The notes under the pieces are model-generated. The model did not search any database and was not told the DNA's origin. It saw nothing but the letters and a program-made list of their open reading frames with translations. Made by a program: the position numbers and the translations under genes. This document shows positions 16,766 to 25,961 of a DNA stretch of 64,000 nucleotides, one piece after another (the first letter of the stretch is position 1; each line of letters opens with the position of its first letter). This DNA comes from Nocardia vermiculata NBRC 100427 (GTDB taxonomy: Bacteria > Actinomycetota > Actinomycetes > Mycobacteriales > Mycobacteriaceae), in the NCBI RefSeq assembly GCF_001613265.1, contig NZ_BDCA01000017.1, positions 99,086 through 163,085 of the forward strand, given 5' to 3'.

Positions 16766-16771
16766 AGCCTA
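16766..16771 (-). promoter_or_regulatory. Candidate -10 box of hisDCBH
   Basis: TAGGCT on the minus strand, 77 nt before the hisD ATG. No T-box or His-rich leader peptide was recognised in the leader. Confidence 0.35.
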
Positions 16772-16845
16772 TCCGGTCCGCACCAGCCGATATTCTCGGC
16801 CCGAGCCTCGACGGACGCGCCGGCTTGCCCTACCGGGAGCGCCGC

Positions 16846-17451
16846 TCAGGGCGCCAGCCGCTGCCGCAGCACCGCGACACCGTTACCGCTGAGCTCGTCC
16901 AGCACGATCGGACGGCCGACCACTGCCAGTGCGATCGCCTCTCCGGGGCCGCTCACCTGCGGTCCCGAACCCGATGCCCAGTCGACATCGGTGGCCTCGA
17001 AGCGGAGCCCGCGGGTGATCCGGCCGGGCCGCGCGAAGGGGTCGGGCCGCTGCAGGACGGCCTTCAGCCGGTCGGGGGCAATGCTGCGCGGGCGGCCGAG
17101 GGGCCGGCGAATGTCCTGCTGATGGACGAGGATGTCGGCCAGCCCCACCGCCGGCAGCGTCGAACTGATGCGCTGACCCGAGTTCTCGAATCGCCACAGC
17201 AGCTCTGCGGTGGACAGCTGCTGCACCCGTTCCACCAGATCGTTGTTGACCCGGTCGGTGTTCATCCGGCGACGCAGCGCGAAACGCGCGTAGGCCGACA
17301 GGCTCATCTCGTCGTAGAGCAGATGCCCCACCACATCACGGACCCGCCATCCGGCGCACAGCGACGGCGTCTCCCATTCCTGCTCCGACAACTCACCCAG
17401 CATCGTGATCAGTTCGGCGCGTTCGTCGTTCAGCAACCCCCGCATACTCAT
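16846..17451 (-). CDS. DinB/maleylpyruvate-isomerase-like protein (TIGR03085 type)
   Basis: A 201-residue protein of the mycothiol-dependent, DinB-like metalloenzyme superfamily. The N-terminal helices contain SLCAGWRVRDVVGHLLYDE, with the first metal-ligand histidine. DILVHQQDIRRPLG carries the second histidine, the hallmark of the fold. A short C-terminal domain (TDVDWASGSGP onward) follows, as in actinobacterial TIGR03085 proteins. Function is unknown; relatives are mycothiol-S-conjugate or isomerase enzymes. The ATG has a TAATCT box 6 nt upstream, so it is probably leaderless. It is a stand-alone gene between hisD and the kinase gene. Confidence 0.8.
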   Translation of the reverse strand: MSMRGLLNDERAELITMLGELSEQEWETPSLCAGWRVRDVVGHLLYDEMSLSAYARFALRRRMNTDRVNNDLVERVQQLSTAELLWRFENSGQRISSTLPAVGLADILVHQQDIRRPLGRPRSIAPDRLKAVLQRPDPFARPGRITRGLRFEATDVDWASGSGPQVSGPGEAIALAVVGRPIVLDELSGNGVAVLRQRLAP

Positions 17452-17457
17452 CCGCCG

Positions 17458-17463
17458 AGATTA
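17458..17463 (-). promoter_or_regulatory. Leaderless -10 box of the DinB-like gene
   Basis: TAATCT, 6 nt, ATG (17449-17451). Close to the TATAAT consensus and with no ribosome-binding site. Confidence 0.55.
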
Positions 17464-17505
17464 CCGCTGTCTCGACGCACCGCAAACAGGGCATAACCCG
17501 TCACC

Positions 17506-17525
17506 GGCGGTTACCGAGAACCGCC
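17506..17525 (-). terminator. Hairpin downstream of the Ser/Thr kinase gene
   Basis: A perfect 7-bp stem GGCGGTT/AACCGCC with a 6-nt loop lies about 40 nt after the kinase stop. There is a second 7-bp stem (CGGTGCC at 17531-17537, GGCACCG at 17551-17557) between them. U-runs are lacking. Confidence 0.4.
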
Positions 17526-17564
17526 ACACCCGGTGCCGGGCTCAGCGGTAGGCACCGGCAGGGC

Positions 17565-19130
17565 TCAGTGGGTGTCGCTGTCGACGAGCAGGCGACCGTT
17601 CGGGCCGACGACCACGCGCAGCTGAACCCCGTGCGAACGGCCACCGTAGGTGATGCTGGCAACCGACATGTCCACCGAGCCATCGGAATTGACGCTGGCG
17701 CCCGGCCCGCGTGCCCCTTGGATGGTGTTGTACGCGGTGATCTGGTTCTGCTCCCAGTAGCTCGAGAACGCCTGCTGATCGCCGTACACCTGCTGCGCGG
17801 CGGGAGTGAGCATATTCCATGCGGTAGCGGCGTTCTGGTCGACCAGCGCGCCGTAGAACTGTTCGATCATGCCCGCCGCGGAACCGACATCCGCCTTGCC
17901 CGAACTCTTCGTCTGCCCCACCGCGGACACGCTCGGCTCCGCCGACTCCGACTGCGCCGGGGCCGAGGTGGACGACGAGCCCGCCTGGTTGTCGGGCGAT
18001 TCGGTTTTCGCGCCGCCGAACATCAGATACAGCGCCGCGCCGACGATCACGAGACCGACGACGAAGCCGCCGGCGAACAACCACGGCTTCGAATTGCGCG
18101 GCGGTGTGGGTTCGGCGGGCGGCACCGGATTGGACCGGGTGGGATGCGCACCGGGCGCTGCGGGGCGGACGGGGCGCATCTCCGGTTCCGACAGCACCGC
18201 TGCGGCGGCCATCATCTCCGAGGTGGAGATATCGGCCTGTGCCTCACGGCGATCCATGGTGCGAGTGGCCTGGCGACGCGGTGCGCTGCGGTGGGTCGAC
18301 AACATCCGGGTGGATTCGGCGTCGACGGCCTGGTCGGCGAAGTCGGCGAGCTGGTCGCGGACATCGGTCATGCTGGGCCGGTCGTCGGGCTCGAAGCTGA
18401 GCAGATCCAGCAGGAGATCGGTGAGCGGGCCGGCATTGCGGGGCTGACCGAGCTGACCGTTGGCCGCGGCGTACAGCAACGCCAGCGGGTTCGGGTTCGT
18501 CCCGTACGGCGGTTCTCCCTCGAGCGCGTGGAAAAGCGTGGCGCCCAAGGCGAATACGTCGGCGGCCGGGCTCGGCTCGGCACCGCGGGCGACCTCGGGG
18601 GCGAGGTAGGCGGCGGTGCCGGAGATCAGGCCGGTCGCGGTGAGATTGACATCTCCCTTGGCCTTGGAGATGCCGAAATCGGTGATCTTCACCGTGCCGT
18701 TCTCACCCAGCAGCACGTTGCCGGGTTTGATGTCGCGGTGCACGATGCCCGCGCGATGGGCGGCGACCAGTGCCGAGGCGACCTGCTCCCCGATGCGTGC
18801 CACCTGCGGCAGTGGCAGTGTGCCCTGCGCGGACAGCACCACCGCGAGGCTCTGCGACGGCAGGTACTCCATGATCAGGCAGGGGTCACCCTCGTGATCG
18901 GTGATGTCGAAGACGACGATCGCGTTGGGGTGCTGGAAGCGCGCCGCATTACGCGCTTCGCGAGACGCGCGCTGACGCACGATCTCCTTCTCACCCGGCG
19001 GCAGACTGGGCTGGGTGAGGATCTGCTTGATCGCGACGGACCGTTCGAGTCGTTCGTCGACGGCACGCCAGACGACGCCTGTGCCGCCGCTACCAATCCG
19101 CTCGACCAGGCGGTAATGCCCTGCGATCAC
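17565..19130 (-). CDS. Receptor-like Ser/Thr protein kinase (Hanks type)
   Basis: A 521-residue membrane kinase. The catalytic domain (about 1-270) has the glycine loop RIGSGGTGVVW, Lys35 in VAIKQ, HRDIKPGN with Asp133, DFG at 151-153 and APE at 177-179. A linker with many Thr/Ser/Pro residues leads to one transmembrane helix at about 350-371. The external part (about 372-521) starts with a Ser-rich stalk and ends in a domain whose pattern (SAAGMIEQFYGALVDQN, TPAAQQVYG) resembles NTF2-like sensor domains. It is not a PASTA kinase. The GTG at 19130 begins the family-like GHYRLVERIG. A possible TACACT promoter box lies at 19221-19226. Ligand and substrates are unknown. Confidence 0.93.
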   Translation of the reverse strand: MIAGHYRLVERIGSGGTGVVWRAVDERLERSVAIKQILTQPSLPPGEKEIVRQRASREARNAARFQHPNAIVVFDITDHEGDPCLIMEYLPSQSLAVVLSAQGTLPLPQVARIGEQVASALVAAHRAGIVHRDIKPGNVLLGENGTVKITDFGISKAKGDVNLTATGLISGTAAYLAPEVARGAEPSPAADVFALGATLFHALEGEPPYGTNPNPLALLYAAANGQLGQPRNAGPLTDLLLDLLSFEPDDRPSMTDVRDQLADFADQAVDAESTRMLSTHRSAPRRQATRTMDRREAQADISTSEMMAAAAVLSEPEMRPVRPAAPGAHPTRSNPVPPAEPTPPRNSKPWLFAGGFVVGLVIVGAALYLMFGGAKTESPDNQAGSSSTSAPAQSESAEPSVSAVGQTKSSGKADVGSAAGMIEQFYGALVDQNAATAWNMLTPAAQQVYGDQQAFSSYWEQNQITAYNTIQGARGPGASVNSDGSVDMSVASITYGGRSHGVQLRVVVGPNGRLLVDSDTH

Positions 19131-19365
19131 TTGGCCGGTTTCGATGGCACTTCTCCGAGTTTCTCCGCGATCCGTGAATTACCGCGCGCGGGAGTCAGGA
19201 CCCGCACGTGTTCTCGGACGAGTGTAGCGGGCGCGACGCCCCACTCCGACCCCGGAGCGGGATCTGTGCACGAGATGGGTGACATCTCCGTGATGCGGGC
19301 GAGATCACTCGGCTATTACCCCGGGACGGGGTGTGATTGATTTCACTTTCGCGCATGATCCGATT
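19131..19365. other. 235-nt region upstream of the kinase gene
   Basis: Holds a possible -10 box for the kinase (TACACT, 19221-19226, minus strand) and a 6-bp inverted repeat GAGATG/CATCTC at 19272-19288. No gene is seen. Confidence 0.4.
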
Positions 19366-21138
19366 CTACTGTTCCCGCAGGAACCGGCCGGCCGCGTCGA
19401 CCGCCGGCGTGGAGCTCCCGGCATCGGCGGCGAAGACCGCGAGCGCGAGATCGCCGTTGATGCCCACGAACCACCCGTGCGCATGCTTGTCGTCGATATA
19501 TTCCGCGGTACCGGTCTTACCGAGCATCCCCGGAATATCGGCCAGATTGGTCGCCGTGCCGTTGGTGACGGTCTCGCGCATCATCGATTTCACCTGATCC
19601 AGTACCGGCGCAGGGAGCGGTTCGGGCGTCCGATCGGGCCGGGCCGAGGATCCGGCGACGATCGTCGGTGCGGGCATCGAACCGTGCGCGACCGTGGCGG
19701 CGACCAGTGCCATCCCGAACGGCGAGGCCGTCACCCGGCCCTGACCGATCCCCTCCTCGACCCGCAGCGTCGGCGAGTCGGCGACCGGGACCTTTCCGGT
19801 CACCGTGGTCATCCCGGGCGCGGTGAAGTCCACTCCGAGCCCGAGTTGTGCTGCGGTGCGGGTCAATCCGTCCGGCGGCAGACCGGCCGCGAGCCGGCCC
19901 ATCGTGGTGTTGCAGGAACGAGCGAAGGCGGTGTGCAGCGGCACCGTGCCCAGATCGAAGTTGTCGTCGTTGGGGATCTGGCGGCCCTCGATGTTCTCGG
20001 TTCCGGGGCAGGCGACCATGCTGTCGGCGTCGACGGCGCCGGACTGCAGTGCGGCCGAGACGGTGACCGTCTTGAACGTCGATCCGGGCGGGTACAGCCC
20101 GGTGAGCGCGATCGGACCCTCGGTATCGGCGGGATCGTTCTGGGCCACCGCGAGCACGTCACCGGTGGAGGGTTGCAGCACGACCATCGCCGCGGGTGTC
20201 GGAATCGGTGCCAGCGCGGACTCCGCGCGCCGCAGCATATCCGCATCGAGGGTGCTCGCGATGTCGTGCACCGGTTTCGGGTCGGCTCCGCCGACGGTGC
20301 GCGCACCGTCGGCGCCCTGCGCTCGCACGGCCCAGCCCGAGGCCGCGTCGGTATCGTGCTGCCACAGTTCGGTCAGCCCGGACATCGTCGGCGAAGTGAA
20401 CGCCTTGTCCACCCCGAGCACCCGGTTCTGTGGGGCGAGGGTGACACCGGCCAAGGCCGACAGCTGATCGCGAACCGGCTCGAAATCGCTGTCGCGCAGC
20501 GCGATCGCGGTGATCTGCTTCCCCTGCGCCTGCGCCTGCTGATCACGCAGACTCGCCGCGGTGATGGTGGGATCTATCGGCGCGAGCACCGCGGCGACCG
20601 CCTCGGGATCGGCCTCGGGGCCCATCTGCACCAGGGTGACCAACTGCTGGGTCATCAGCTCCGCACCACTGCGGTCGAGCACCCGGGCACCGGGTTGCGG
20701 CGCGGCGGTCTCGTACGACAGCGGCCCGATGTCGAGTCCGGGTGCGACCGTGGCCGGGTCCCAGCGGATCTTCCAGTCGTCGCCGGACTCGCCGGCGTGC
20801 CCGGTCGTGGTGTATTTCCACTGATTGCCGCCCGAACCGAAGGCCCACGTGGTGTCGAGAGTGAACGAGGCGTCGTCCTTGGACCGCTGAATATCGCGCA
20901 CCTCGATCTGTACCTTCGTACCGAGATTGTCGAACAGCGTGGTCAGCACCGGTGTGGCCCGGGCGGGATCACTGGTCGCACCGGCCGCGGCGGCGACGTC
21001 CCCCTCGGCGAGCGCGTCGGCGAAGGTATGCACGCTGCTCTCGAGCCGGTCACCCGAGCTCTGACCGGAACAGGCGGCTGCAGCGAGAACCGGGGCGGCG
21101 ATCAGGGCGAGCAGTTTCGATCCGGTACGCATACGCAT
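19366..21138 (-). CDS. Penicillin-binding lipoprotein (PBP-lipo type transpeptidase)
   Basis: Peptidoglycan transpeptidase anchored to the outer face of the membrane by a lipid. The N-terminus carries a lipobox with Cys23 (VLAAAACSG). An NTF2-like MecA-N domain (about 25-140) follows, then a PBP dimer domain (about 145-270), then the transpeptidase domain with STFK at 353-356 (Ser353 nucleophile), SCN at 408-410 and KTG at 541-543, all intact. The architecture matches Rv2864c (PBP-lipo). The start is uncertain: ATG at 21138 gives a compact lipoprotein signal, while ATGs at 21150 and 21162 are possible. The protein depends on Lgt and LspA, both encoded in this window. Confidence 0.93.
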   Translation of the reverse strand: MRMRTGSKLLALIAAPVLAAAACSGQSSGDRLESSVHTFADALAEGDVAAAAGATSDPARATPVLTTLFDNLGTKVQIEVRDIQRSKDDASFTLDTTWAFGSGGNQWKYTTTGHAGESGDDWKIRWDPATVAPGLDIGPLSYETAAPQPGARVLDRSGAELMTQQLVTLVQMGPEADPEAVAAVLAPIDPTITAASLRDQQAQAQGKQITAIALRDSDFEPVRDQLSALAGVTLAPQNRVLGVDKAFTSPTMSGLTELWQHDTDAASGWAVRAQGADGARTVGGADPKPVHDIASTLDADMLRRAESALAPIPTPAAMVVLQPSTGDVLAVAQNDPADTEGPIALTGLYPPGSTFKTVTVSAALQSGAVDADSMVACPGTENIEGRQIPNDDNFDLGTVPLHTAFARSCNTTMGRLAAGLPPDGLTRTAAQLGLGVDFTAPGMTTVTGKVPVADSPTLRVEEGIGQGRVTASPFGMALVAATVAHGSMPAPTIVAGSSARPDRTPEPLPAPVLDQVKSMMRETVTNGTATNLADIPGMLGKTGTAEYIDDKHAHGWFVGINGDLALAVFAADAGSSTPAVDAAGRFLREQ

Positions 21139-21210
21139 CCGGCCGACCATACCGCCGCACACATCCGCGGTCGCGGAGCTCTCCGCGCGGGTCGCCGACC
21201 GCGGGGTCCG

Positions 21211-22071
21211 CTACCCGGTGCGCCACTCCGCGGACGCCACGCGGGCCGCGTCGGCGTCACCGAGTTCGATGTCGAACTCGGCGGCCAGAATCTTCGGCAG
21301 GTCGGCGGGAGCGAGGTCGCGACGGTGCGCGGTGCCGTCCGGGTACTCGGTGATCCAGGTCGTATCGTCCAGGATTTCGTGCCGGTCGGGCCGGAATCGC
21401 TGGACGAAGGGGCGGGTCACGAACGGTGAGCGCGGCGCGGTGGAGACGAAGTGGTTGCCCACGGCGTAGTCGACGGGGTACTGCGGATTCAGCGTGAAGC
21501 TGTACCGGTCGATCCAGCCGTCGCGGGCGAAGTGGTGCAGTATCCACAGCTCGGAATCGAGGTCGCCGCGGCTGCGTTCCAGCCGGAACCGCCAGTCACC
21601 GGTATTCACCGCACCGGGGACCAACTCGAGCGGCGCGAGCGGGCCCGCACCGAAGCCGACATCGCACAACCACACCCGGTCGTCGTCGGCGGTCGTCACC
21701 CGCAACAGCGCGTGCGTGGCGGGGCGGATCGACCCACGCGCCCCCATACTCACTCGGCCGTGCAACCCGGTGACACCGAATCCGAGGCGTTCCAGTGCCG
21801 CGGCGAACAGCCCGACGTTTTCATAGCAGTACCCGCCGCGGGCCGTGCGCACGATCTTGTCCTGCAGCGACGGCACATCCAGCGGGACGGGACGTTTCAG
21901 CACCGGCTCGAGATTCTCGAACGGAACGCTGCTGGTGTGCGCGGCATGCAGTGCGCGCAAGGTGGCGGCGGTGGGCTCGGCGGGCCCGGTGAACCCGATG
22001 CGGGCGAAGTAGGCCGCCACATCCAGTTCCGCACCGCCCCACTGCGAAGCCCGGGCCGAATCGTCGGTCAT
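21211..22071 (-). CDS. nat: Arylamine N-acetyltransferase
   Basis: Cytoplasmic enzyme that transfers acetyl or propionyl from CoA to arylamines and hydrazines. It has 286 residues. The catalytic triad is complete: Cys82 in RGGYCYENVGLF, His119 in RPATHALL and Asp136 in WLCDVGFG. PFENLEP is the usual N-terminal motif. The ATG at 22071 is preceded by GGAGGTGTC, a strong ribosome-binding site. In mycobacteria nat lies with cholesterol-degradation (hsa) genes; here it stands alone, between the PBP gene and a divergent HTH_42 gene. Confidence 0.95.
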   Translation of the reverse strand: MTDDSARASQWGGAELDVAAYFARIGFTGPAEPTAATLRALHAAHTSSVPFENLEPVLKRPVPLDVPSLQDKIVRTARGGYCYENVGLFAAALERLGFGVTGLHGRVSMGARGSIRPATHALLRVTTADDDRVWLCDVGFGAGPLAPLELVPGAVNTGDWRFRLERSRGDLDSELWILHHFARDGWIDRYSFTLNPQYPVDYAVGNHFVSTAPRSPFVTRPFVQRFRPDRHEILDDTTWITEYPDGTAHRRDLAPADLPKILAAEFDIELGDADAARVASAEWRTG

Positions 22072-22214
22072 GACACCTCCTGACACACGCGGACACCCAC
22101 ACCCGCTGCTGCACTGCTGCTTGCGCTGACCCAATGAGCAACGGCCGCTCGCATCGCGATGTTCCGGCCGGCCCCTACTCGCGAGGAACTCCCCCACTTC
22201 CCGAATCCATCCAT

Positions 22215-22220
22215 TAGGCT
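22215..22220 (+). promoter_or_regulatory. Leaderless -10 box of the HTH_42 gene
   Basis: TAGGCT, 6 nt, ATG at 22227. No ribosome-binding site is present. Confidence 0.55.
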
Positions 22221-22226
22221 TCGCTC

Positions 22227-23399
22227 ATGCGTTCGATAACCGTAGCTGAGCGTCGCGCCCGTCTGGCCCACCGGCATCGACTCGCGCCGTCTGCCCGCGG
22301 CACCGACCCCGCCGATATCACCGCGTCGATGGTCGCGCTCCATGCCACCGATCCGGCAACGGTGTACCTGTCGGTCAGCGCCCGCAGCATCGGCCTCACC
22401 CCGGCCGATGTGGAGCGGGCTCTCTACGACGACCGGACGTTGCTGCGCATGCTGGCGATGCGCCGCACCATGTTCGTGGTGCCGGTCGATCTGGTCGCGG
22501 TCCTGCAGGGCGCCGTCGCCGACGCGCTGGCGGTGAAACAGCGCCGCACCTACGGCAAATACCTGCAGCAGGCCGTGCCGGGCGATATCGACACCTGGCT
22601 GGCCGAGGTCGCCGAGGAGACGCATCGGGAACTGCTGGCCCGCGGCAGTGCCACGGGTGCACAGTTGTCGGCCGCACTGCCCCGGCTCCGCACCCAGGTC
22701 GACACCGCACCGGGTAAGCCGTATTCGAAACCGACCAATATCACCACCTGGGTGCTGCTCATCCTCGGTTGCGATGGCCATATCGTGCGGGCCCGCCCGA
22801 AGGGCGGCTGGACCAGCAGCCAGTACAGCTGGGCGCCGCGTGAGGCCTGGTTGCCCGAGGGGGACGCCGCACCGACCCCGGAGTCCGCGCGTGCCGAGGT
22901 GGCCCGGCGCTGGCTGCGCACCTTCGGTCCGGCCCCTGTCGATGATCTGACCTGGTGGACCGGGTGGACGAAAACCGAAGTACGCAAGACGCTCTCGTCC
23001 CTGGACCTGACCGAGGTCGACCTCGACGGCACCACCGGGGTGATCCTGTCCGATGATCGGGCCCCCGCACCGGAGCCCGAGCCGTGGGCGGCGCTGCTGC
23101 CCGCCCTGGATCCCACGCCGATGGGCTGGCGGTCGCGCGAGTGGTTCCTCGGCCCGCACGCCCCCGCACTGTTCGACACGAATGGCAATATCGGCCCCAC
23201 GGTCTGGATGGACGGCCGGATCGTGGGTGGCTGGGCACAGCGGGCGGACGGGCAGATCGTCTGGCGGCTACTCGAAGACGTCGGTGCCGACGCGAAAGCG
23301 CTGATCGAGACCGAGGTCGAGCGCACCGCCGCCTGGTACGGCGAGGTGCGCGCCATCCCTCGCTTCCGGACCCCATTGGAACGCGAACTGACGGCCTGA
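22227..23399 (+). CDS. HTH_42 winged-helix protein, distant relative of AlkZ/YcaQ DNA glycosylases
   Basis: A 390-residue protein of the winged helix DNA-binding superfamily that includes the interstrand-crosslink glycosylases AlkZ and YcaQ. Recognisable segments are SMVALHATDPATVYLSVSAR near residue 33-52, LLRMLAMRRTMFVVP, and the central winged-helix block with RARPKGGWTSSQYSW. WWTGWTKTEVRKTL and WFLGPHAPALFDTNGNIGPTVWMDGRIVGGW follow. The short motif that is QxQ or QxD in active YcaQ/AlkZ enzymes appears to be HAT here, so glycosylase activity is uncertain. It ends 8 nt from the convergent nadC. Confidence 0.75.
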   Translation: MRSITVAERRARLAHRHRLAPSARGTDPADITASMVALHATDPATVYLSVSARSIGLTPADVERALYDDRTLLRMLAMRRTMFVVPVDLVAVLQGAVADALAVKQRRTYGKYLQQAVPGDIDTWLAEVAEETHRELLARGSATGAQLSAALPRLRTQVDTAPGKPYSKPTNITTWVLLILGCDGHIVRARPKGGWTSSQYSWAPREAWLPEGDAAPTPESARAEVARRWLRTFGPAPVDDLTWWTGWTKTEVRKTLSSLDLTEVDLDGTTGVILSDDRAPAPEPEPWAALLPALDPTPMGWRSREWFLGPHAPALFDTNGNIGPTVWMDGRIVGGWAQRADGQIVWRLLEDVGADAKALIETEVERTAAWYGEVRAIPRFRTPLERELTA

Positions 23400-23407
23400 G
23401 CGCGCGC

Positions 23408-24271
23408 TCACATGTCGAGACCGAGGTCGAGAACACGCACCGAGTGCGTGAGCGCGCCGACGGCAAGGTAGTCGACACCGGTACGGGCGTACTCGGCGGC
23501 GGCATCGAGGGAGAGCCCGCCGGAGGATTCGAGCCGGGTGCGCGGGCAGCGGCTGTTGCGCCGCTGCACCGCAGCCTGGGTGGCCCACAACGGGAAGTTG
23601 TCCAGCAGCACCAGTTCCACGTTCTCGGCGAGCACCGCATCGAGTTGATCGAGACTGTCCACCTCGACCTCGCATTCGATATCGGGGTTCAGCCCCCGCA
23701 CCGCCTGCAGGGCGGCGACGACCGACCCCGCGGCGACGACGTGGTTGTCCTTGATCAACGCCGCGTCGCCCAGGCCCATCCGGTGGTTGACCCCACCGCC
23801 CACCCGGACCGAATACTTCTGCAGCGCACGCAGTCCCGGCAGGGTTTTGCGGCTGTCACGGATCCGGCAGTTGGTTCCGGCGACCGCGTCCACCCACGCC
23901 GCGGTGGCAGTCGCTATTCCGGACATGTGGGTGACCAGATTGAGCATGGTGCGTTCGGCGGTGAGCAGCTGCCGGGTCGGCGCGACCACGGTCAGCACCG
24001 CATCGCCCGAACCGACCCGGGTGCCGTCGTCGACCCGGCCGGTCACCTGGTAGTTGCCGGCACCGATCACCTCGTCGAGCACCAGCAGGCCGACATCGAT
24101 GCCCGCGATGGTGCCCGGCTGCCGCGACACCATCGACGCCTTCACACTCGCGTCGGCGGGAACGGTCGCGGCCGAGGTGATATCCGGTCCGTACCGCAGG
24201 TCCTCGTCCAGTGCCGTGCGGATCAGGGCCCGCAACTGCTCGCGATCCAGGGCGGGGTCCAATGCCATCAT
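23408..24271 (-). CDS. nadC: Nicotinate-nucleotide pyrophosphorylase (quinolinate phosphoribosyltransferase)
   Basis: Converts quinolinate and PRPP to nicotinate mononucleotide, CO2 and PPi in de novo NAD synthesis. It has 287 residues. Typical motifs are LDEDLRYGPDITS, AERTMLNLVTHMSGIAT, CRIRDSRKTLPGLRALQKYSVRVGGGVNHR and ALIKDNHV, with ESSGG in the barrel. It is the third gene of nadA-nadB-nadC, 52 nt after nadB, and ends convergently with the HTH_42 gene. Confidence 0.97.
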   Translation of the reverse strand: MMALDPALDREQLRALIRTALDEDLRYGPDITSAATVPADASVKASMVSRQPGTIAGIDVGLLVLDEVIGAGNYQVTGRVDDGTRVGSGDAVLTVVAPTRQLLTAERTMLNLVTHMSGIATATAAWVDAVAGTNCRIRDSRKTLPGLRALQKYSVRVGGGVNHRMGLGDAALIKDNHVVAAGSVVAALQAVRGLNPDIECEVEVDSLDQLDAVLAENVELVLLDNFPLWATQAAVQRRNSRCPRTRLESSGGLSLDAAAEYARTGVDYLAVGALTHSVRVLDLGLDM

Positions 24272-24323
24272 CTACTCCTCAGCATGGGTGTTCGAACGTG
24301 CGAGCCCGCGGTGGCCCGCGTGC

Positions 24324-25922
24324 TCACCGGGTGCTCGCCAGTGGCAGGGTGCCCACCGGGGCGACGGGTTCACCGGCCACCTGCGGGCGGCCGTCCGCGC
24401 CGAGCCGGATCGCCACACTACGCCGCAGCTCCTCGCTCGGTTGCGGGCAATCGGATCGGGTGTGACAGCCACGGCTCTCCGCCCGGGTAGTGGCCGCGAC
24501 CAGCAGCGCCCGCGCGGTGATCGTCAGCGCGGCATCCTCGGCGACCGTCATGGGGTCGGCGCGCGGCGCCTCGTCCATCAGGTGCAGTACGCGCAGCATC
24601 GCCCCGCGCAGGCCGTCACCGTCGCGCACCACCGCCGCGTGCGCGGACATCAGCTGCTGCAGTGCGGAGCGGTCCGCGTGCGGTAATGCCACCTCTGGCG
24701 TATCGGTCACGCCCGCGCGGCTCCGCGAGCGCTCGGTGGTCGCGGCGATCCCCGCCCGCTCGCCCACCACGAGCCCCTCCAGCAGGCTGTTGGACGCCAG
24801 GCGATTGGCGCCGTGCAGCCCGGTGCGCGCAACCTCACCCGCGGCATACAGCCCGGGCACCGCGGTGCGGCCGTGCGTGTCGGTGACGATGCCACCGCAC
24901 TGGAAATGCGCGGCGGGGGCCACCGGAATCAGGTCGGCGCGCGGATCGAGTCCCGCAGCGCGACAGGAGGTCGTGATGTTCGGGAACCTCCGGGGGAAGT
25001 CGTCGAGCGCGCGGGCGTCGAGATAGACGTGGTCGGTGCCCAGTTCGCGCATCCGGGCCGCGATGGCCCGGGAGACGATATCGCGCGGGGCCAGATCGCC
25101 CCGCGGATCGACACCGGCGGTGACCGACTCCCCGGCGGAATCGACCAGAATCGCTCCCTCGCCCCGCACCGCCTCGCTGATCAGCGGACGGCGGCCCAGA
25201 CCGCCGGGACTGAACAGCACCGTGGGATGGAACTGCACGAACTCCAGATCGGCGATCAGCGCGCCGGCCCGCAAGGCCAGCGCGATCCCGTCGGCGGTCG
25301 CGCCGGGCGGATTGGTACTGCACGCGTACAACTGCCCCAGACCGCCCGTGGCCAGCAGTACCGCAGGTGCGTGCACGACGCCGAAGCCGTCACCGGACAC
25401 CGCGATCACGCCCCGCACCCCGTCGGGGCCGGTGACGATATCGAGAGCCGCGGTGCCGAACAGGGTCGGCAGGCCGGCGGCGTTGAGCGCGCGCTGCACC
25501 TCCGCGCCGGTGGCGTCACCGCCGGCGTGAATGATGCGGCGGGTGCTGTGCCCGCCCTCGCGGGTACGCGAGACCTGACCGTCGCGGCCCTGGTCGAATA
25601 CCGCGCCCAGATCGGTCAGCGCGGCCACGGCGTCGGCGCCGCCGGACACGACCGACCGCACGGCGTCCGGATCGCACAGTCCCGCACCGGCGTTCACGGT
25701 GTCGGCGACGTGGGAGTCGACCGTATCGCCGCCGGGCGCGACCACGGCGATCCCGCCCTGCGCGTATTGGGTGGAGGTATCGGTGGGGCCACCCTTGCTC
25801 AGGATCAGCACCCGTGCCCCACGCAGCGATGCGGTCCGTGCCGCGGTCAGTCCCGCGACACCACCACCGATCACCACCAGATCGGCTTCGGCTTCCCAGC
25901 CGATCGAAGGAGACGACATCAT
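24324..25922 (-). CDS. nadB: L-aspartate oxidase
   Basis: FAD enzyme that oxidises L-aspartate to iminoaspartate, used at once by NadA. It has 532 residues. Motifs are the FAD-binding VVIGGGVAGLTAAR, STQYAQGGIA, REGGHSTRRIIHAGGDATG, EFVQFHPT, the catalytic arginine region APRDIVSRAI, and GLYAAGEVARTGLHGANRLASNSLLE. It starts with two adjacent ATG codons, 39 nt after the nadA stop. Confidence 0.97.
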   Translation of the reverse strand: MMSSPSIGWEAEADLVVIGGGVAGLTAARTASLRGARVLILSKGGPTDTSTQYAQGGIAVVAPGGDTVDSHVADTVNAGAGLCDPDAVRSVVSGGADAVAALTDLGAVFDQGRDGQVSRTREGGHSTRRIIHAGGDATGAEVQRALNAAGLPTLFGTAALDIVTGPDGVRGVIAVSGDGFGVVHAPAVLLATGGLGQLYACSTNPPGATADGIALALRAGALIADLEFVQFHPTVLFSPGGLGRRPLISEAVRGEGAILVDSAGESVTAGVDPRGDLAPRDIVSRAIAARMRELGTDHVYLDARALDDFPRRFPNITTSCRAAGLDPRADLIPVAPAAHFQCGGIVTDTHGRTAVPGLYAAGEVARTGLHGANRLASNSLLEGLVVGERAGIAATTERSRSRAGVTDTPEVALPHADRSALQQLMSAHAAVVRDGDGLRGAMLRVLHLMDEAPRADPMTVAEDAALTITARALLVAATTRAESRGCHTRSDCPQPSEELRRSVAIRLGADGRPQVAGEPVAPVGTLPLASTR

Positions 25923-25961
25923 CGATCGAACCTTTCCGGCTACCTGTGGCCGGTTCCAGCC

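Noticed and set aside
16689..16845. Possible T-box or His leader upstream of hisD
   Set aside because: No T-box consensus, His-codon run or terminator-antiterminator pair was seen.
19272..19288. GAGATG/CATCTC 6-bp inverted repeat upstream of the kinase gene
   Set aside because: Too short to call as an operator or terminator without comparative support.
19333..21429. 698-codon plus-strand open frame
   Set aside because: It is the complement of the penicillin-binding protein gene, whose motifs STFK, SCN and KTG are intact.
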